Notes: a model not told the origin generated them from the sequence alone. Counted from the stretch's first letter, positions 37,986-50,145 are shown. The stretch: 64,000 nt of DNA from Cephalopachus bancanus (GCA_027257055.1 JAPVLO010000276.1:1302001-1366000); one strand, 5' to 3'. Numbers and translations: made by a program.

Positions 37986-38630
37986 TTTTTGGAACTGGTC
38001 TTCTCAGTCCTACTTATAGTGCATCTATATCAATCAGTTGTTCTTTTGAATCAGTTGGATGAAACCCAGAATGTGCATTTTTTTCTTTAACAACAGCATT
38101 AAACTGTTGTCTTTGTATTATAGTTTTATAGATGTATTTTATTCTGTATCTTACTCTTAATCACCTGTTTTACCTCTTTCCTTTTTCAGATTTCTGACAT
38201 GAGGGATTTTGTCTCATTTGCTCTAAGGAGTGACTACATTGTGCTTAAGGTTGTTATTCATTGCTTTAAATAGACACACATCTGTAAACATTGGACTTTT
38301 TTGATGCCTCATCTGTGCTGCTTATAGATCATAATTATTTTAAAGTTCTTTTAAGAAGTTTAAGGCCTGCTTATTATAAGTTATATGTTTTTGGTGTTAT
38401 AGGAATACAGTGCAGTAAAAACTGACTCCCTAAAACTGTTAAATGGTAAGGGAGAAAAGAGCAATGGATATCTTTTAAAAGTAGGTGATCAGGCCTTTGT
38501 GAAGCACAAATGATACAAATATATTGGGTTGTAGTTTTTCTTAGCAAGAATCTGTGTTTGGTTAAGTGACAACAGAGATAATATTTTCTGTTGCCTTGTT
38601 ATAGTAACGATCTTTCTTCCCTTTATCATT

Positions 38631-38929
38631 CAGTTTACTTTTTTTTTTTTTAGTCAGGGTCTCACTGTCACCCACCTGGAGTGCAGTGGCACGATCATGG
38701 CTCACCGCAGCCTCAAACTCCTCAGGTGATCCTCCTGCTCAGCTTCTCGAGTAACTGGGACTACAGATGCGTGCTGTCATGCCCAGTTAATTTTTAAAAT
38801 TTTTTTGGTAGAGATGAGGCCTGTGTTGTCTAGGATGATTTCAAACTCCTGGGCCCAAGCAATCCTTCGGTCTCAGCCTTCCAAGGTGCTGGGATTACAG
38901 ACGTGAGCCACTGAGTTCAGCCAGTTTAC
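38631..38929 (-). mobile_element. Alu SINE, older J-like type
   Basis: Reverse-strand Alu (38639-38921) with CAGTTTAC on both sides. Its AATTTTTAAAATTTTTTTGG linker is of the old type. Confidence 0.9.
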
Positions 38930-38935
38930 ATTTTC

Positions 38936-39240
38936 TATCAATTTTTTTTTTTCTTGAGTTGGAGTCTCTCTGTGTTGCTCAGGCTGGAGTGCAGTGGCAT
39001 GCTCATGGCCACCGCAGCCTCAGCCTATTGGGCTCAGGTGATTATTCTGCCTCAACCTTCCAAGTAGCTGGAACCACAGGCTTGTGCCACCACACCCAAC
39101 TAATTTTTTGATTTTTTTGTAGAGGTTTTGCCATGCTGCTCAGGCTGGTCTTGAACCCTTGAGCTCAGTCAGTCCTCTCGCCTCCGCCTCCCAGAGTGTT
39201 GGGATTAGTTAGGCGTGAGCTGCTGTGTCCGGTTTATCAT
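38936..39240 (-). mobile_element. Alu SINE, adjacent to the previous one
   Basis: Reverse-strand Alu (about 38942-39233) starting 20 bases after the preceding Alu, with TATCA repeated at both borders. Confidence 0.88.
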
Positions 39241-39334
39241 TTTTTTAAAAAAGTAATTATTTATTTTATTATAGCTGAGTCTTAAAACATTGTTACTTTT
39301 TTCTTTTTGCAATCTAGTTATGGAAGAAGTGTGG

Positions 39335-39367
39335 GTGTGTGTGTGCGCGCGCACGCACGCACACACA
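39335..39367. repeat. alternating purine-pyrimidine tract (GT/GC/AC)
   Basis: A (GT)n run passes through CGCGCGCACGCACGC into (AC)n. The strictly alternating tract is near-palindromic and of Z-DNA type. Confidence 0.85.
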
Positions 39368-39829
39368 ATGACTATCTTTTGCTCCTATCTATGTTATAGG
39401 TATGCTGTGCGTGTCTGGGGTTTGTATGTCCCATCCCCTACCAGGAGGGTACAACCAGTCTCTCAGGGCCTGTGTTCTGCCTTTTGTTCTGTACCCCATA
39501 AGGGAGTCTGTTGCTTGCATCCATGGGAACATGCTGTAATCTGGGCGGACAAACCCCCTCCTGCCCACGTTGAATCAGCAGAGCACACTCCCATCCAGGA
39601 GGGCATGCCAGGGTGGGCACCCTTAGGTATCACACACTCCCGACTTACCCTTCTCCTTCCCACTCACCTGGAAGCACCGACATGTGGCTCTGCCCATTGA
39701 TTCTAATATTCTGATGAACAGAATCTATGATGTCATCAAGCTTAAAATCTTGGAACTCCCTCATCCTTTTAGAAACCATTGGTTAATCTCAGGATCTCAG
39801 ACTTCATCTTGAACAACTGGAGTAAATTT

Positions 39830-40100
39830 CAGAACCTTTGAGTCTATCTCAGAACCTTGAGGTCACACTTGTAAACGTGGGGACAGCCTCAGAACCTTAG
39901 GTCTGTCTCAGAACCTTGAGGCCTATCTTAGGACCTTCACACCAAATTCAATATTGGGAAGTCTCAGAACCTTATCTCTGGCATCATACCACTCAAGTCA
40001 ATATTAGAGCATTGAGGACAGTCACAGAATCTTGAGGTCTCAGTCTTGGAGTGATGTGGTCAGTCCGAACCATAGAATCAAATTCAGAGACTTGAGAACA
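39830..40100 (+). repeat. degenerate short-unit array (CTCAGAACCTTGAGG-like)
   Basis: Units related to TCTCAGAACCTTGAGGTC recur at about 39848, 39886, 39907, 39963, 40022 and later as diverged copies (AGAGCATTGAGGAC, CAGAGACTTGAGAAC, TTAGGACCTT). Spacing is irregular (roughly 20-60 bases). This may be a decayed minisatellite or part of an unrecognised repeat. Confidence 0.55.
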
Positions 40101-41399
40101 ATCTTAGGACCTTCTGGTGCCCAGAGACTCTGGCCCCACAGAGATGCCCATGAAGAGAGGGGACATTTTTGTCTTAGTGTTCTCATGAGTTGGGAGAGCC
40201 CTCTGAGAGAGGGCCTGCAATCACAATCGGTTCAATTTACAGATAGGGAAGATGAGAATCAAGAGAGGGATAAGAACTTACCCCAGAGGGGTAGAGTGAG
40301 TCACGATTAACAAGCCCTCCTTCCCAGTCCCCCCACCCTGGCATCATAACTGCCCTCACCATGACATAATGTCACTGCATTTCGGTCTTCTCACATTCCA
40401 GCTTGTGACTGGGAAGGAGAGAGGGCACAAGGTCCCACACACCCCATGTGGGCCAGTTTCTGAAATGAAAAACATTTTTACATTTAATCTCTTTTCTGCT
40501 TTGTAAATGTTTTTTTGTTGTTACTGAAATTATGTGACATGAATCATTTTAGTTTAGACACTTTTTGTTTTATAAAATGTAGAGAAAAATTGTTTAAGAG
40601 ATATTTAGGTGTGTTATTTTGTAATTTTACTCTTTCTGGCTATATATTTTCTTACATTGTTTTTGTAACCCTCAAAAATCTAGAAAAGAAGTAGTAGGCA
40701 GATAGTTTATGAAAGAAGCTCACAAACTAAATCTTTTATTGAATAAGTACTGTTTCTAGGTAGAGGAAGACCAGAGAATTATGATTTGAGAATTTTACTA
40801 GATTTAAGATTTACAGAGAAGCTACAAGCAAAAGGCAATGCTCTTTGAGACACTTTTAAAGATGCAGAGACTTTCTAGCCCTTAGGGAGATCTGCAGACT
40901 TCCGCTATGCTGAGTTCTGGGAAGCTGCTTTTTCCCATGCTTGCAGCCTCCCTGTGGGGTAAAGGTCTGTTAGTTTTGCATAAATATTTACTATATCTCG
41001 TTTTAGCTAGCATTGCTTCCTCACACTGTTAGCAATAAGGAGACCTTTGCTTATCCAGCTTGAAAAATTTATTGTTATCAATAAGACTAATCTGGAGAAT
41101 GTTCTGTCATCTTTGAGGGTTGATGAAGTTAAAAAGTCAGACTGGCAAAAATAATGATAAACAACCAATTCACAGTGAATAAATTGGTTGTATGGAAATA
41201 TTTGCAATGTTTATTTTTTCATATTTAATTTTTTAAAATGAAAAGGTTGTTTTTACACAAACAGTATAATTCACTTGTCACATCTAACACATTATTGTCA
41301 CTTTTATATGTTTATTTATATGATGCTCGTAATAGTTTGCATTTCATTTACTATACTTTTACAACTGATTCCTTATTTTGTAACAATGATAACTAGCTT

Positions 41400-41578
41400 C
41401 CACATATAAAACTTCAGTCTAGGTGTTTTACAGACATATTTAGTAGATATAGCAACTATACAAGGCTGATGTCATCCCCACTTTACAGATGAGAAAAAAC
41501 TTAGATTCACAGACATTCATTGACTAGTCCAGTATTTTCCAGCTAGAAAATTTTTGGAACCAGGTTCAAAATCCAGGT
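41400..41578 (+). repeat. MIR SINE fragment
   Basis: AGGTGTTTTACAGACATATTTAG...CCCCACTTTACAGATGAGAAAAAACTTAG is a + strand MIR core. Confidence 0.7.
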
Positions 41579-41584
41579 TAAGTG

Positions 41585-41735
41585 AAGGCTTGCATCCATA
41601 GACCCAGTTACTTGGGAGGCTGAGGCAGGAGGATCACTTGAATCCAGAAATTTGAGGCTGCAGTGAGCTATGATCATGCTACTGCACTACAGCCTGGGTG
41701 ATAGAGTGAGACCCCATCTCTTTAAAAAAATGAAA
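41585..41735 (+). mobile_element. Alu right-arm / monomer fragment
   Basis: CAGTTACTTGGGAGGCTGAGGCAGGAGGATCACTTGAATCC through CCTGGGTGATAGAGTGAGACCCCATCTC; only one arm is present, of old type. Confidence 0.85.
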
Positions 41736-42529
41736 CAGATCTTTTGATTCTTGATTCATTGTGTTTGCTGCTGTACCCAATTTTGTGTAAATTCAAATGA
41801 GAAGATTCAACCAAAGATTTTTTATTTAGTCTTTTAATGTAAATCACCAGAACAATTTTTAAAATGTGTTCCAGGGAACAACCAGGACACTTCATTAGGG
41901 ATGTAATTTTTTTTTGTCTTATAAACCCTACATTCAGGCACTCAAGGCCAAAGGTAGAATGTAAAATGGATTACCCCATAACCTCCAGACTTTGATTTTA
42001 TTAGTAAAGAAAAAAATCTAATTTATTGTCTTTAAATGGTCTAATTCATTTTATTAGTAAAATACAGTCCAATATTTGCAATTCCATATGACTCAGGCTA
42101 GGAGCAATCTGTCAATATGATTGCATCTTAGATCTTGTCATTACTTGTAAAGATTCTACTTTCCAGTTTTTATGTTTTTCTCTCTTACCTTCTTCTCCCC
42201 ATATCCTTTTGCATGTACTTTGCCTTCATTATCATCACCAGGATTCTAGTCTTTCCTGTCTTACTCACCTAGGTCTTCTGTTCTTCCTGAACCTTTTATT
42301 TACTTCTGGTTGAGTCCTTGTGCCGTTCCTGCAATTTTCTGACCATGTAGTAGATACCCAATAGATTTTTCTGGATTACTTACTATTTTTCTTTAGAGTA
42401 GCCTAGCAAAAGTAATCTCAAAAATGCAGCCTTCTGTTTTGATCTTTTTCACCTCCCCCCTTTTTTTAAACCTTCCTAGGAGGTAGTACCCAACTATTAA
42501 TCTCTCCATTCAAAATGCATTCATTGACT

Positions 42530-42740
42530 AAAACTTATGTGCTAGTGAATGCAATATTTTATATGCATTATTTTACTTAATCCTCACAATGACTCCAGGA
42601 GGTATGAGCTTTGTTATATGATCATTCACAGGTGAGGAAACAGAAACTTAGAGAGTTTATGTTGCGTGCTTAGTGGGAAAACTTGGCTTTTAGTCTGATT
42701 TTATCTGACTTCTCAACCTATGTTGTGCTGTACTACCAGA
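42530..42740 (+). repeat. MIR SINE fragment
   Basis: TATGCATTATTTTACTTAATCCTCACAATGAC...CAGGTGAGGAAACAGAAACTTAGAGAG fits MIR/MIRb. Confidence 0.75.
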
Positions 42741-42754
42741 TATATTTAGAGTTG

Positions 42755-43310
42755 AATCAGATGCTGTTTCTGCCTTCTAGGAGCTTCTAGTCTAATAGAC
42801 AGCTAAATACATAGGGTACAGAGGGGACTCAAATGAGAAGAATCATCAGAAACAATGTCATAGAAGAGGTGAATTCTTCTGTTGAAACCTGGACAGAGGG
42901 ATATGGTTACCAGACAAGTGAAGGATAGAGCATTTTATATAAAGATGGTAATATGAATAAAGATACAGAGGTGAAATAGTTCATAGTTCAAAACTGCATA
43001 TATCCATAGTTCAGTGTGGCTAGAGCATGGAGATTGTTGATGGACACAGCAGTTGGTAAAATTGGAGTGATAGGCACTGCCGGATTATGAAGGGTCTTTT
43101 ATATCATTCTGAGCAGTTTAGATTTTAAACTCTGGATTGAGGGGATCCACTGAAGGCCTTCAGAGAGGTGATAAGTGTTATGTTATAGAAGGATCATTCC
43201 GGTGGTAGTTTGAAGAAAGGATTAACCTTTAGAAGCAGTTTCAGGGGCAGAGAGGCCAATAATGAGACATTTTTCAGTAGTCCAAATGAAAAACCATGAG
43301 GTTTTAAACT
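42755..43310 (+). repeat. old interspersed repeat (same family as 220-1330)
   Basis: TTTCTGCCTTCTAGGAGCTTCTAGTCTAATAGACAG...GATTATGAAGGGTCTTTTATATC...AGAAGGATCATTCCGGTGG...GCAGAGAGGCCAATAATGAG follows the same order as the copies in the first 2.4 kb. Family unnamed. Confidence 0.4.
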
Positions 43311-43599
43311 GAAATTGTAACACTACATTTAAAAGAAAAGAGACACTTGGAATTATTAAGAAGACATTAAGAATACCAGTAGGATAAAAAGACAGGTGAT
43401 GAAAGTGTGAGTCTCTCTGACTTGTGTGCTTGGATAGCTGTTGGCACTATTCACCAAGATAGGGAATATAAAAGGAAGCAGGGTTTTGTTTTGTTATTTT
43501 TGCTTGGTTGACTGATTAGATGGAAGATGGAGAAAAGAATGATGGAGTAAGGTACAAATTTAGTTTAAGTTACTGTATTGTGTGATACAGTTATCTGTT

Positions 43600-43830
43600 T
43601 TGTGGTCGATTATCCAAAATGATAAACATGCATTATCCATATGGTAGCTGCAAGACTAATGTGGCTATTTAATTTTAAATTAGTTCAAATTAAATAATCT
43701 TGAAAATTCAGTTCTTCAGTCATGCTAGCCACATTTCAAGTGTTCACTAGCCATATGTAGCTAGTGGCTATTGTACTGGTTGTTGATCATAGAACATTAT
43801 AATCATTGAAAAAAGTTCTTTTGGACAGTG
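43600..43830 (-). mobile_element. hAT-Charlie-type non-autonomous relic (MER58-like)
   Basis: TAGCCACATTTCAAGTGTTCACTAGCCATATGTAGCTAGTGGCTA and the terminal TTCTTTTGGACAGTGCTG are the familiar words of this class of element. Confidence 0.6.
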
Positions 43831-43839
43831 CTGTCAAAC

Positions 43840-44330
43840 ATTTATTATCTCATACAGTTTACTATGATCAAGAATGTGGAGCAACTTAGCTGGATAGTTC
43901 TGATTCAAGATTTCTCATGAGGTTGCAGTCCAGATGTCTTCTGCTAGAAGCAAGGGCTTCAGTCACCTGAAGGCTTGACTGCAGCTGGTAGGTCTACTTT
44001 CAAGGTGACTCATTGATGCCAGGCAAGTGATTACAGGTTGTCTGTAGGAGGTCTTGGTTTCTCTGTTGGTAAGTGGATCTCTCTTTGGGATGTTTGAGAC
44101 TGCTGGTTTTGCCCAGAATGAGTGTAGTGAGAAAGGAAAGTGGAAGCTGTAATAACTTTTGTGCACTGGCCTCAGAAGTCATATTTATCATTTCTGTAAT
44201 ATTCTGTTGACTTCACAGGTCAATACTGTCCACTGTTGGATGAAAGTATACAATGGAATGAATACCAGGAGGCATTGGGGTCATTTTGGAGGTTGCCCAC
44301 CACAGATGCCTATGGAATATCCATTTGCAA
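43840..44330 (-). mobile_element. MaLR-type LTR
   Basis: TTATTATCTCATACAGTTTAC...TCTCATGAGGTTGCAGTCCAGATGTC...TGAAGGCTTGACTGCAGC...GAATACCAGGAGGCATTGGGGTCATTTTGG...GCCCACCACAG is antisense mammalian LTR text ending in the complement of TGTGGT. Confidence 0.6.
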
Positions 44331-45135
44331 CTGTCTAATGGGCAACTAGATATGTAGGAGTGAGGTCTTGGCTGCTGCTAATATGTTTGTGACTGTAGTG
44401 GAAGAAATTCGAATAGGTGTTGATCAAGAAGGATGAGATTACACTAGAAAAACAGTTAATACAGTAAAGGTCTTCAGAGGGGTCATAAGTGTTGCGTTAT
44501 AGAAGGATCATTCTGGAGGGCACATGTTTAGGGGAGGACAGAAGTGCTTCCAAAGTCTATTGAGGAACAGTTACCGAGGAGCAGTAGGAGAAGAACCTGG
44601 AGAGTACAGTATAAAGAAAACATGAAGGATAAAAGTTGAAAGCAGAATGTAGTTAACATTTCTAAGTAGTCAAATAAAAGTCAAATTTGAGAGTCATTCT
44701 TCTGGAAAAATGTTTCTTGAATATCTATGCTGGGAACCATTGAAAGATTCATAGCTGAATAAGACAAAATCTCTAATAACACATAATACGGTTGGAGAGT
44801 ACATATTTGGAATGGTTTCTTGAAGGAAGTTGATACCATGATGTAGAACCTCTTTAAAGAGTAAGAAGGAGTTGAGTTGAATGTTTTAGGGTGTTGGGTG
44901 GGGTGGTGGTGGTGTTATGTATACTAAAATGGCTATGTTATGTGTGGGATATGGCTAGGATATGAAGTTTGTGATGAGAGAAAGTAGTGAGAAAAGAGGC
45001 TGGAAGACCAGTTAGAGTGGTCTTGAATGCATGTTAAGGAACTTGCCTTGTCCTGTAGACTGTTTCCCTTGCATATTTGGATACTACCTTAATGATTTGT
45101 TATAGTCTTATAACCCCTGAACTATAAGTTACCTA

Positions 45136-45457
45136 ATGTTTTTCTTTCTTTTTCTTTTTTTTTTTTTGAATTGAGGTCTCACTCTGTCACCCAGACTGGA
45201 GTGCAGTGGCCGCTCCCGGCCACCGCAGCCTCGACCTCCTGGGCTCCGGTGATCCTTCCGCCTCAGCCTTCCAGGTAACTGGAACTACAGGCGTGCGCTA
45301 CCATGCCTGGCTAATTTTTGATTTATTGTAGAGATGAGATCTCACCAAGTTGCCCAGGCGGGTCTTGAACCCGTGGGCTCAGGCAATCCACTCACCTCAG
45401 CCTCCCAAAGGTGCGGGATTACAGGCTGAGCCACCGAGCCTGGCTATGTTTTTCTTT
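45136..45457 (-). mobile_element. Alu SINE, near-consensus local type
   Basis: Reverse-strand Alu (45148-45445), flanked exactly by ATGTTTTTCTTT on both sides. It keeps many CpG sites, so it is comparatively young. Confidence 0.95.
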
Positions 45458-45879
45458 AAATATCATTACTTTTTAAACTTAAAATCCATTTCGAAAGGAG
45501 ATGTCATTTCATTATTTAATGTTTGGCGTGTATAAAAGACAACAGTAGAAAACAATACAAACTATTATTAAAATTTTAAAAAGTTAAAAATGAAATACAG
45601 CAGTGCATTTTTTAATTTTAAAAAATGTCTATCTGAAAATAAATTCCTCAGTGAGAAGACTCTTTTTGGCCACTTAGCAATAAACTAACCTTTGTTTGGA
45701 TATTGCTTGGCTTATAACTAAGATGAGACAAGGTCATTAGGATAGTTCCGTTTTTTAAATTTTGATGTTGACAAGCACCAAGAATCCCAACTCTCAAGAA
45801 TTTTTACTTGGAAAGATCATAATACAGCTAATGGTCAACTTTGATCTACAGTCTAACACTAATACAAATTAAATTTTAT

Positions 45880-46045
45880 TTTATTAAAAGGACTAATGGG
45901 GGGCACAACATCAATAAGGGTACCTGATTTCAAACCAGACAAAGTGGGGACCAAAGGAAGGCCCAGACGTTACCTGTACGATGACCACTTGTATACCTAA
46001 TACTGAATTTTACCCCACATCTTTAAAACAAAAACAAAAAAAAGG
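45880..46045 (+). mobile_element. L1 3'-end, lineage-specific type, with A-tail
   Basis: ACATCAATAAGGGTACCTGATTTCAAACCAGACAAAG...CACTTGTATACCTAATACTGAATTTTACCCC followed by an A-rich tail (46027-46043). It is the sense equivalent of the antisense copy at 57003-57315. Confidence 0.75.
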
Positions 46046-46048
46046 GTT

Positions 46049-46289
46049 AATAAAATTAGACCCGCCTGGGCAGTGAGACCTCATCTCTACAATAAATCAA
46101 AAAAATCAGCTGGGCGTGGTAGCGCATGCCTATAATTCTGGCTACTTGGAAGGCTGAGGCGGAAGGATCACCGGAGCCTAGCGGGTCGAGGCTGCAGTGA
46201 CCGGGAGCGGCTGCTGCACTCCAATCTGGGCGACAGAGTGAGACTCCAACTCAAAAAATAAATAAATTAATTAAAAAAATAAAATTAGG
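46049..46289 (+). mobile_element. 5'-truncated Alu SINE
   Basis: The element starts inside the left arm at GACCCGCCTGGG (46060) and ends in AACTCAAAAAATAAATAAATT (46278). AATAAAATTAG flanks it exactly at 46049-46059 and 46279-46289. Confidence 0.9.
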
Positions 46290-47662
46290 CATTTTGTTTC
46301 AAGAAGCCATTTAAAGTAATATGTAGAATCTATCTTTCTGAATGTCTGTGAAGTGGAAAAGAGGTTTCTCATCTATTCTTTGCTGCCATCCAGTTTGGGA
46401 AAATTTTTGTGAAAATTAGAAAATCTTTCAAAGCATCTTTTATGATATCCAAAATATTTCCAGTGAGTTTCCTTAACTGGTTCTTACAGAGAGGAAAAAA
46501 GATCTAGCTCACGTACGTATCTCATAGTTCTAGTTTTGCAGTTATCTTGTTCACTTTGTTTTTTACATGGAATATGTAAACTTGGGATAAATTTAAGTTG
46601 TTCACATGAGCAGATATATTTGTCAAGATATGCTTATTTGCAAAGTTTGTCTCAGTCATGCATATGATCTCACAAATTGAAGATTTCTTCCAGAAATATT
46701 TGAAATTCTTCCTGCGGCTCAAATAGATGTGTGAAGAGTTTTCCACTCTCTGTCAAACTCTATTTGTAGCTCCAATTTTGAAGTTAAATGGGAATACTTT
46801 TATAGGATTTTTAAATAAATGGTTTTGAGCTGTAATGGCTGACAAAAGGCATGTGAATAAGTGTTAGAGACGCTGCAAAAGTGCCCAAAAATATGTATAT
46901 TATCTGGTGTTAAAAGCCTTGGAGTGTTTCAGGTTGGTTGAGTACATGTAAGGAGCTATTAGAGGAAGCCTGGTAAAGATGAGTGGTCATTTAGGAATTC
47001 ATGAAGTCCTGTAACATCAAGGAAGCTAAACATGATCAAGTCTTAGAAGAAGTAATCAGTGTGTTTAGGAAGAAGAGGGAGAAGCAACAGTTGAAATCAT
47101 TTAGCTAACTTCAGTGTAATGGACTCACTGCATTTTCTCTGTACAGCATTACTTTAACCCACAGTGAATTAAATGCTTGAGTCTAGTGGGATATTTTGTA
47201 ATATCTACTCCTTCCAGTTGAATTGTATAATCTCAACCTGTTGTACTTGTGTTGGAATTAGGTGATTTAATTAAATATTATGAAAATGGATGAAATATGA
47301 GCACAGAAAAGTTCTTTTTATGAAAACTGAATTGTGTATGCTTTGGAAATATGCGTAGAGACTTGTCACTGAATAAGTTGCTGCCAAATTAGATGTAGGT
47401 TAAAAAGCAATTATTAGCTATTTAGGAATATAGCTTAGATAATTATGAATGTATTTATTTTCTTGCTTCACTGTAAGGAAACCGAAACAGAAAATAAATT
47501 ATAACTCGCTTATTTATTTATTTAGTTGAAGTCTCACTAAAAAAAAAAAAAAAGAAAAAATTTACAGTGCCATAGCATAAGGCGGAGTCTTGTGCACCAA
47601 GCAAAAAAGTTTTCAGAAAAACCCCTGAGGCCATGCCATGCTGTGCTAGGATCTTCATCTTC

Positions 47663-47949
47663 TTTTTTATTTCTTTGAGTCGGAGTCTCACTCTGTTACC
47701 CAGGCCGGAGTGCAGTGGCACACTCATGGCTACCTCAGCCTCCACCTGCTGGACTCAGGCAATCCTTCCTCCTCAACCTTCCAAGTAGCTGGAACCACAG
47801 GTGTGCGCTATCACACTCAGCTAATTTTTTTGATTTAGTGTAGAGACGTGGTGTTGCTTAGGTTGGTCTCGAACCCCTGAGTCAGGCATTCCTCTCATCT
47901 CCACCTCCCAAAGTGCTGGGATTATAGGTGTGAACCACCACACCCAGCC
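47663..47949 (-). mobile_element. Alu SINE
   Basis: Reverse-strand Alu with both arms, diverged. It directly precedes a younger Alu. Confidence 0.9.
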
Positions 47950-48254
47950 CTCTTTTTCTTTTTTTTGAGTTGGAGTCTCACTCTGTCGCTCAGACTGGAG
48001 TGCAGTGGCCACTCCCGGCCACCGCAGCCTCGACCCGCTGGGCTCCGGCGATCCTTCCGCCTCAGCCTTCCGAGTAGCCAGAATTACAGGCGTGCGCTAC
48101 CGCGCCTGGCTGATTTTTTTATTTATTGTAGAGATGAGGTCTCGCCTGCCCAGGCGGGTCTCGAACCCGCGGGCTCAGGCAATCCACTCACCTCAGCCTC
48201 CCAAAGGCGCGGGATTACAGGCTGGGCCACCGAACCCGGCTCCTCTTTATCTTT
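47949..48254 (-). mobile_element. Alu SINE, near-consensus local type
   Basis: Reverse-strand Alu (47962-48241), CpG-rich, flanked by CCTCTTTTTCTTT and CCTCTTTATCTTT. It appears to have inserted beside the poly(T)-adjacent border of the older Alu. Confidence 0.93.
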
Positions 48255-49957
48255 TTAATAGCAGTTTAACCATATACTTAATGCTAGGAGAGGGCTGTGA
48301 TAAGGCAATGTTTCTTATACTCTGCTGGTGGGCATATAAATTGGTTTAAACTTTATAGAAAATAATTTGACATTATAGCTTAAAATCCTAAGAAATATTT
48401 AAACCTTTTGATCTAGTAATGTCAATTTTGGTATATATCTCGAGACATTAAGGAAATACATATTTGTTTCCTATGAAAATATACATTTATTTTCTTAGGA
48501 AATACAGCTGTGAATTTTTATACAAAGAGGCCAACTACACCATTATTTTAGTAGGGGCGTAGAGGAACCAGTTGAGGTCTGGTGCCTCTGAAGGGGCAGA
48601 CCTAGAAACTGTGATGACAAGGAGCTCCCGGGGACTGCTGTTAATAAATTACAGAATGTCACTTGATAGAATATATGCAAGCATAAAAGCGTTTTCAAGT
48701 AAACTTTGATAAGGAACTGTTCATGGTATGTGAAAAGTATGAGATAAAACTTCAAATATAATGTCAGTTATGTTTTTAAAAACATACGTATACGCATGCA
48801 CATATATATTGCTTTAAAAAAGTCTTGTACTACTCTGAAAACTCTGGTTTATATTTGATCTTTATTTTAACGAAAAGGTAGCTATGGTAGTTAGCTGATA
48901 GATGATTGAACGGAAGTAATTTTTGAGACCAGAAATGCAGATGGAAGACTCTTCTGGATGATAGAAGTTCCTGTGTTAGGGCAGTGGTAACCAATAAGAT
49001 GTAGGAATAAAGGAAATAAAAAGAGGTCTAGTATGACTCCCAAGTTTCTGGATTCTTACTGTAAATATAATATATTTTAAATAAAAAAATTAAATTTCTT
49101 TAAAAATATTTGAGGAATGTTTAAATTTAGTGAGGTCACTAAAAAGTTGTTCCCTCTTTCCTCTTTCCAATTTTTAAAATCCTGTATATTTTCAAAGATC
49201 CTATTTCTAATTCGTTAAGGTTAAGAAAAACAAATAGATAACAAGACTGTGAAGATATATTTCTAGCACCTATCACCTCACAGATTGCCAGTTGGTAGAC
49301 CTCGTTATCTTGATAAATGTTAGCTGGCTTGCTTACCAATTTATGTGCACCACTCCTGAAGCAATAAGCTTGGTTGAAAAAGGGTACCTCCCAAGTAAGG
49401 AAGGATAATCTTTAGGTCAAATTATAGAAATTACATCTATCTCAGGTAACACTTCAAACAACAATTAAAAAAAAAAAAAGGAAAAATAATCCTGCCAACA
49501 ATTTCTCCATTATGAGACTCTCAAGAAAGGTTCTATTCAAAATAGTAAAGCACCAAAGGGATCTTGGTTGAGGACCCAAATTTAATTTAAATTTAGATGT
49601 AGTATATGCTTTGGGAAAGTTACTTTAATTTTTTAAAATCTTTTTATGCCATGCTCTGGGCAATAAAATAATACAGTGAATGTTTTGTTGTTGCAATTCA
49701 GTTATGGAGTTTTCCACAAAAGTATTGGCTGATCTCTTCCTTTTTCTGGCTGTGAGCAGCAGGTAAATTAACATGACCACAATCTGACCCCAGCGTCTTG
49801 ACTCAGTTTCTTAATTCTGAACTTGCCCATTTTTCCCTCTCCAAGGTCACATGACATCATATTTCTATTCATCATAGGTGGATAGAAATAAATAGAAAGG
49901 AAAACAAATGGAACCAGTCACTGCTACACTGTGGCAAAGTACAGTTGGGTAGTTTTA

Positions 49958-50145
49958 GGAAGCTTACTTGTTTTTTTGTTTTTGTTTTTGTTTTTGAGTT
50001 GGAATCACACTCTGTCGCCCAGACTGGGAGCGTGCCACTGCAGCCTTGACCTGCTAGGCCCCAGCGATCCTTCCGCCTCAGCCTTCTAAGTAGTTCGAAC
50101 TGCAGGCACGCACTACTACGCCCGGCTAATGGAAGCTTACTTGTT
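49958..50145 (-). mobile_element. right-arm-only Alu insertion with 15-bp perfect target duplication
   Basis: Only the 3' half of a local-type Alu is present (49973-50130, antisense). GGAAGCTTACTTGTT is repeated exactly at 49958-49972 and 50131-50145, so the truncation happened at insertion. Confidence 0.93.

Noticed and set aside
39290..39700. 136-codon frame after the Z-DNA tract
   Set aside because: No splice context or recognisable similarity, and it begins within the simple repeat.
47965..48349. Frames of 97-114 codons, and many like them at 15470, 35194, 53504 and 61376
   Set aside because: Translations of Alu repeats.
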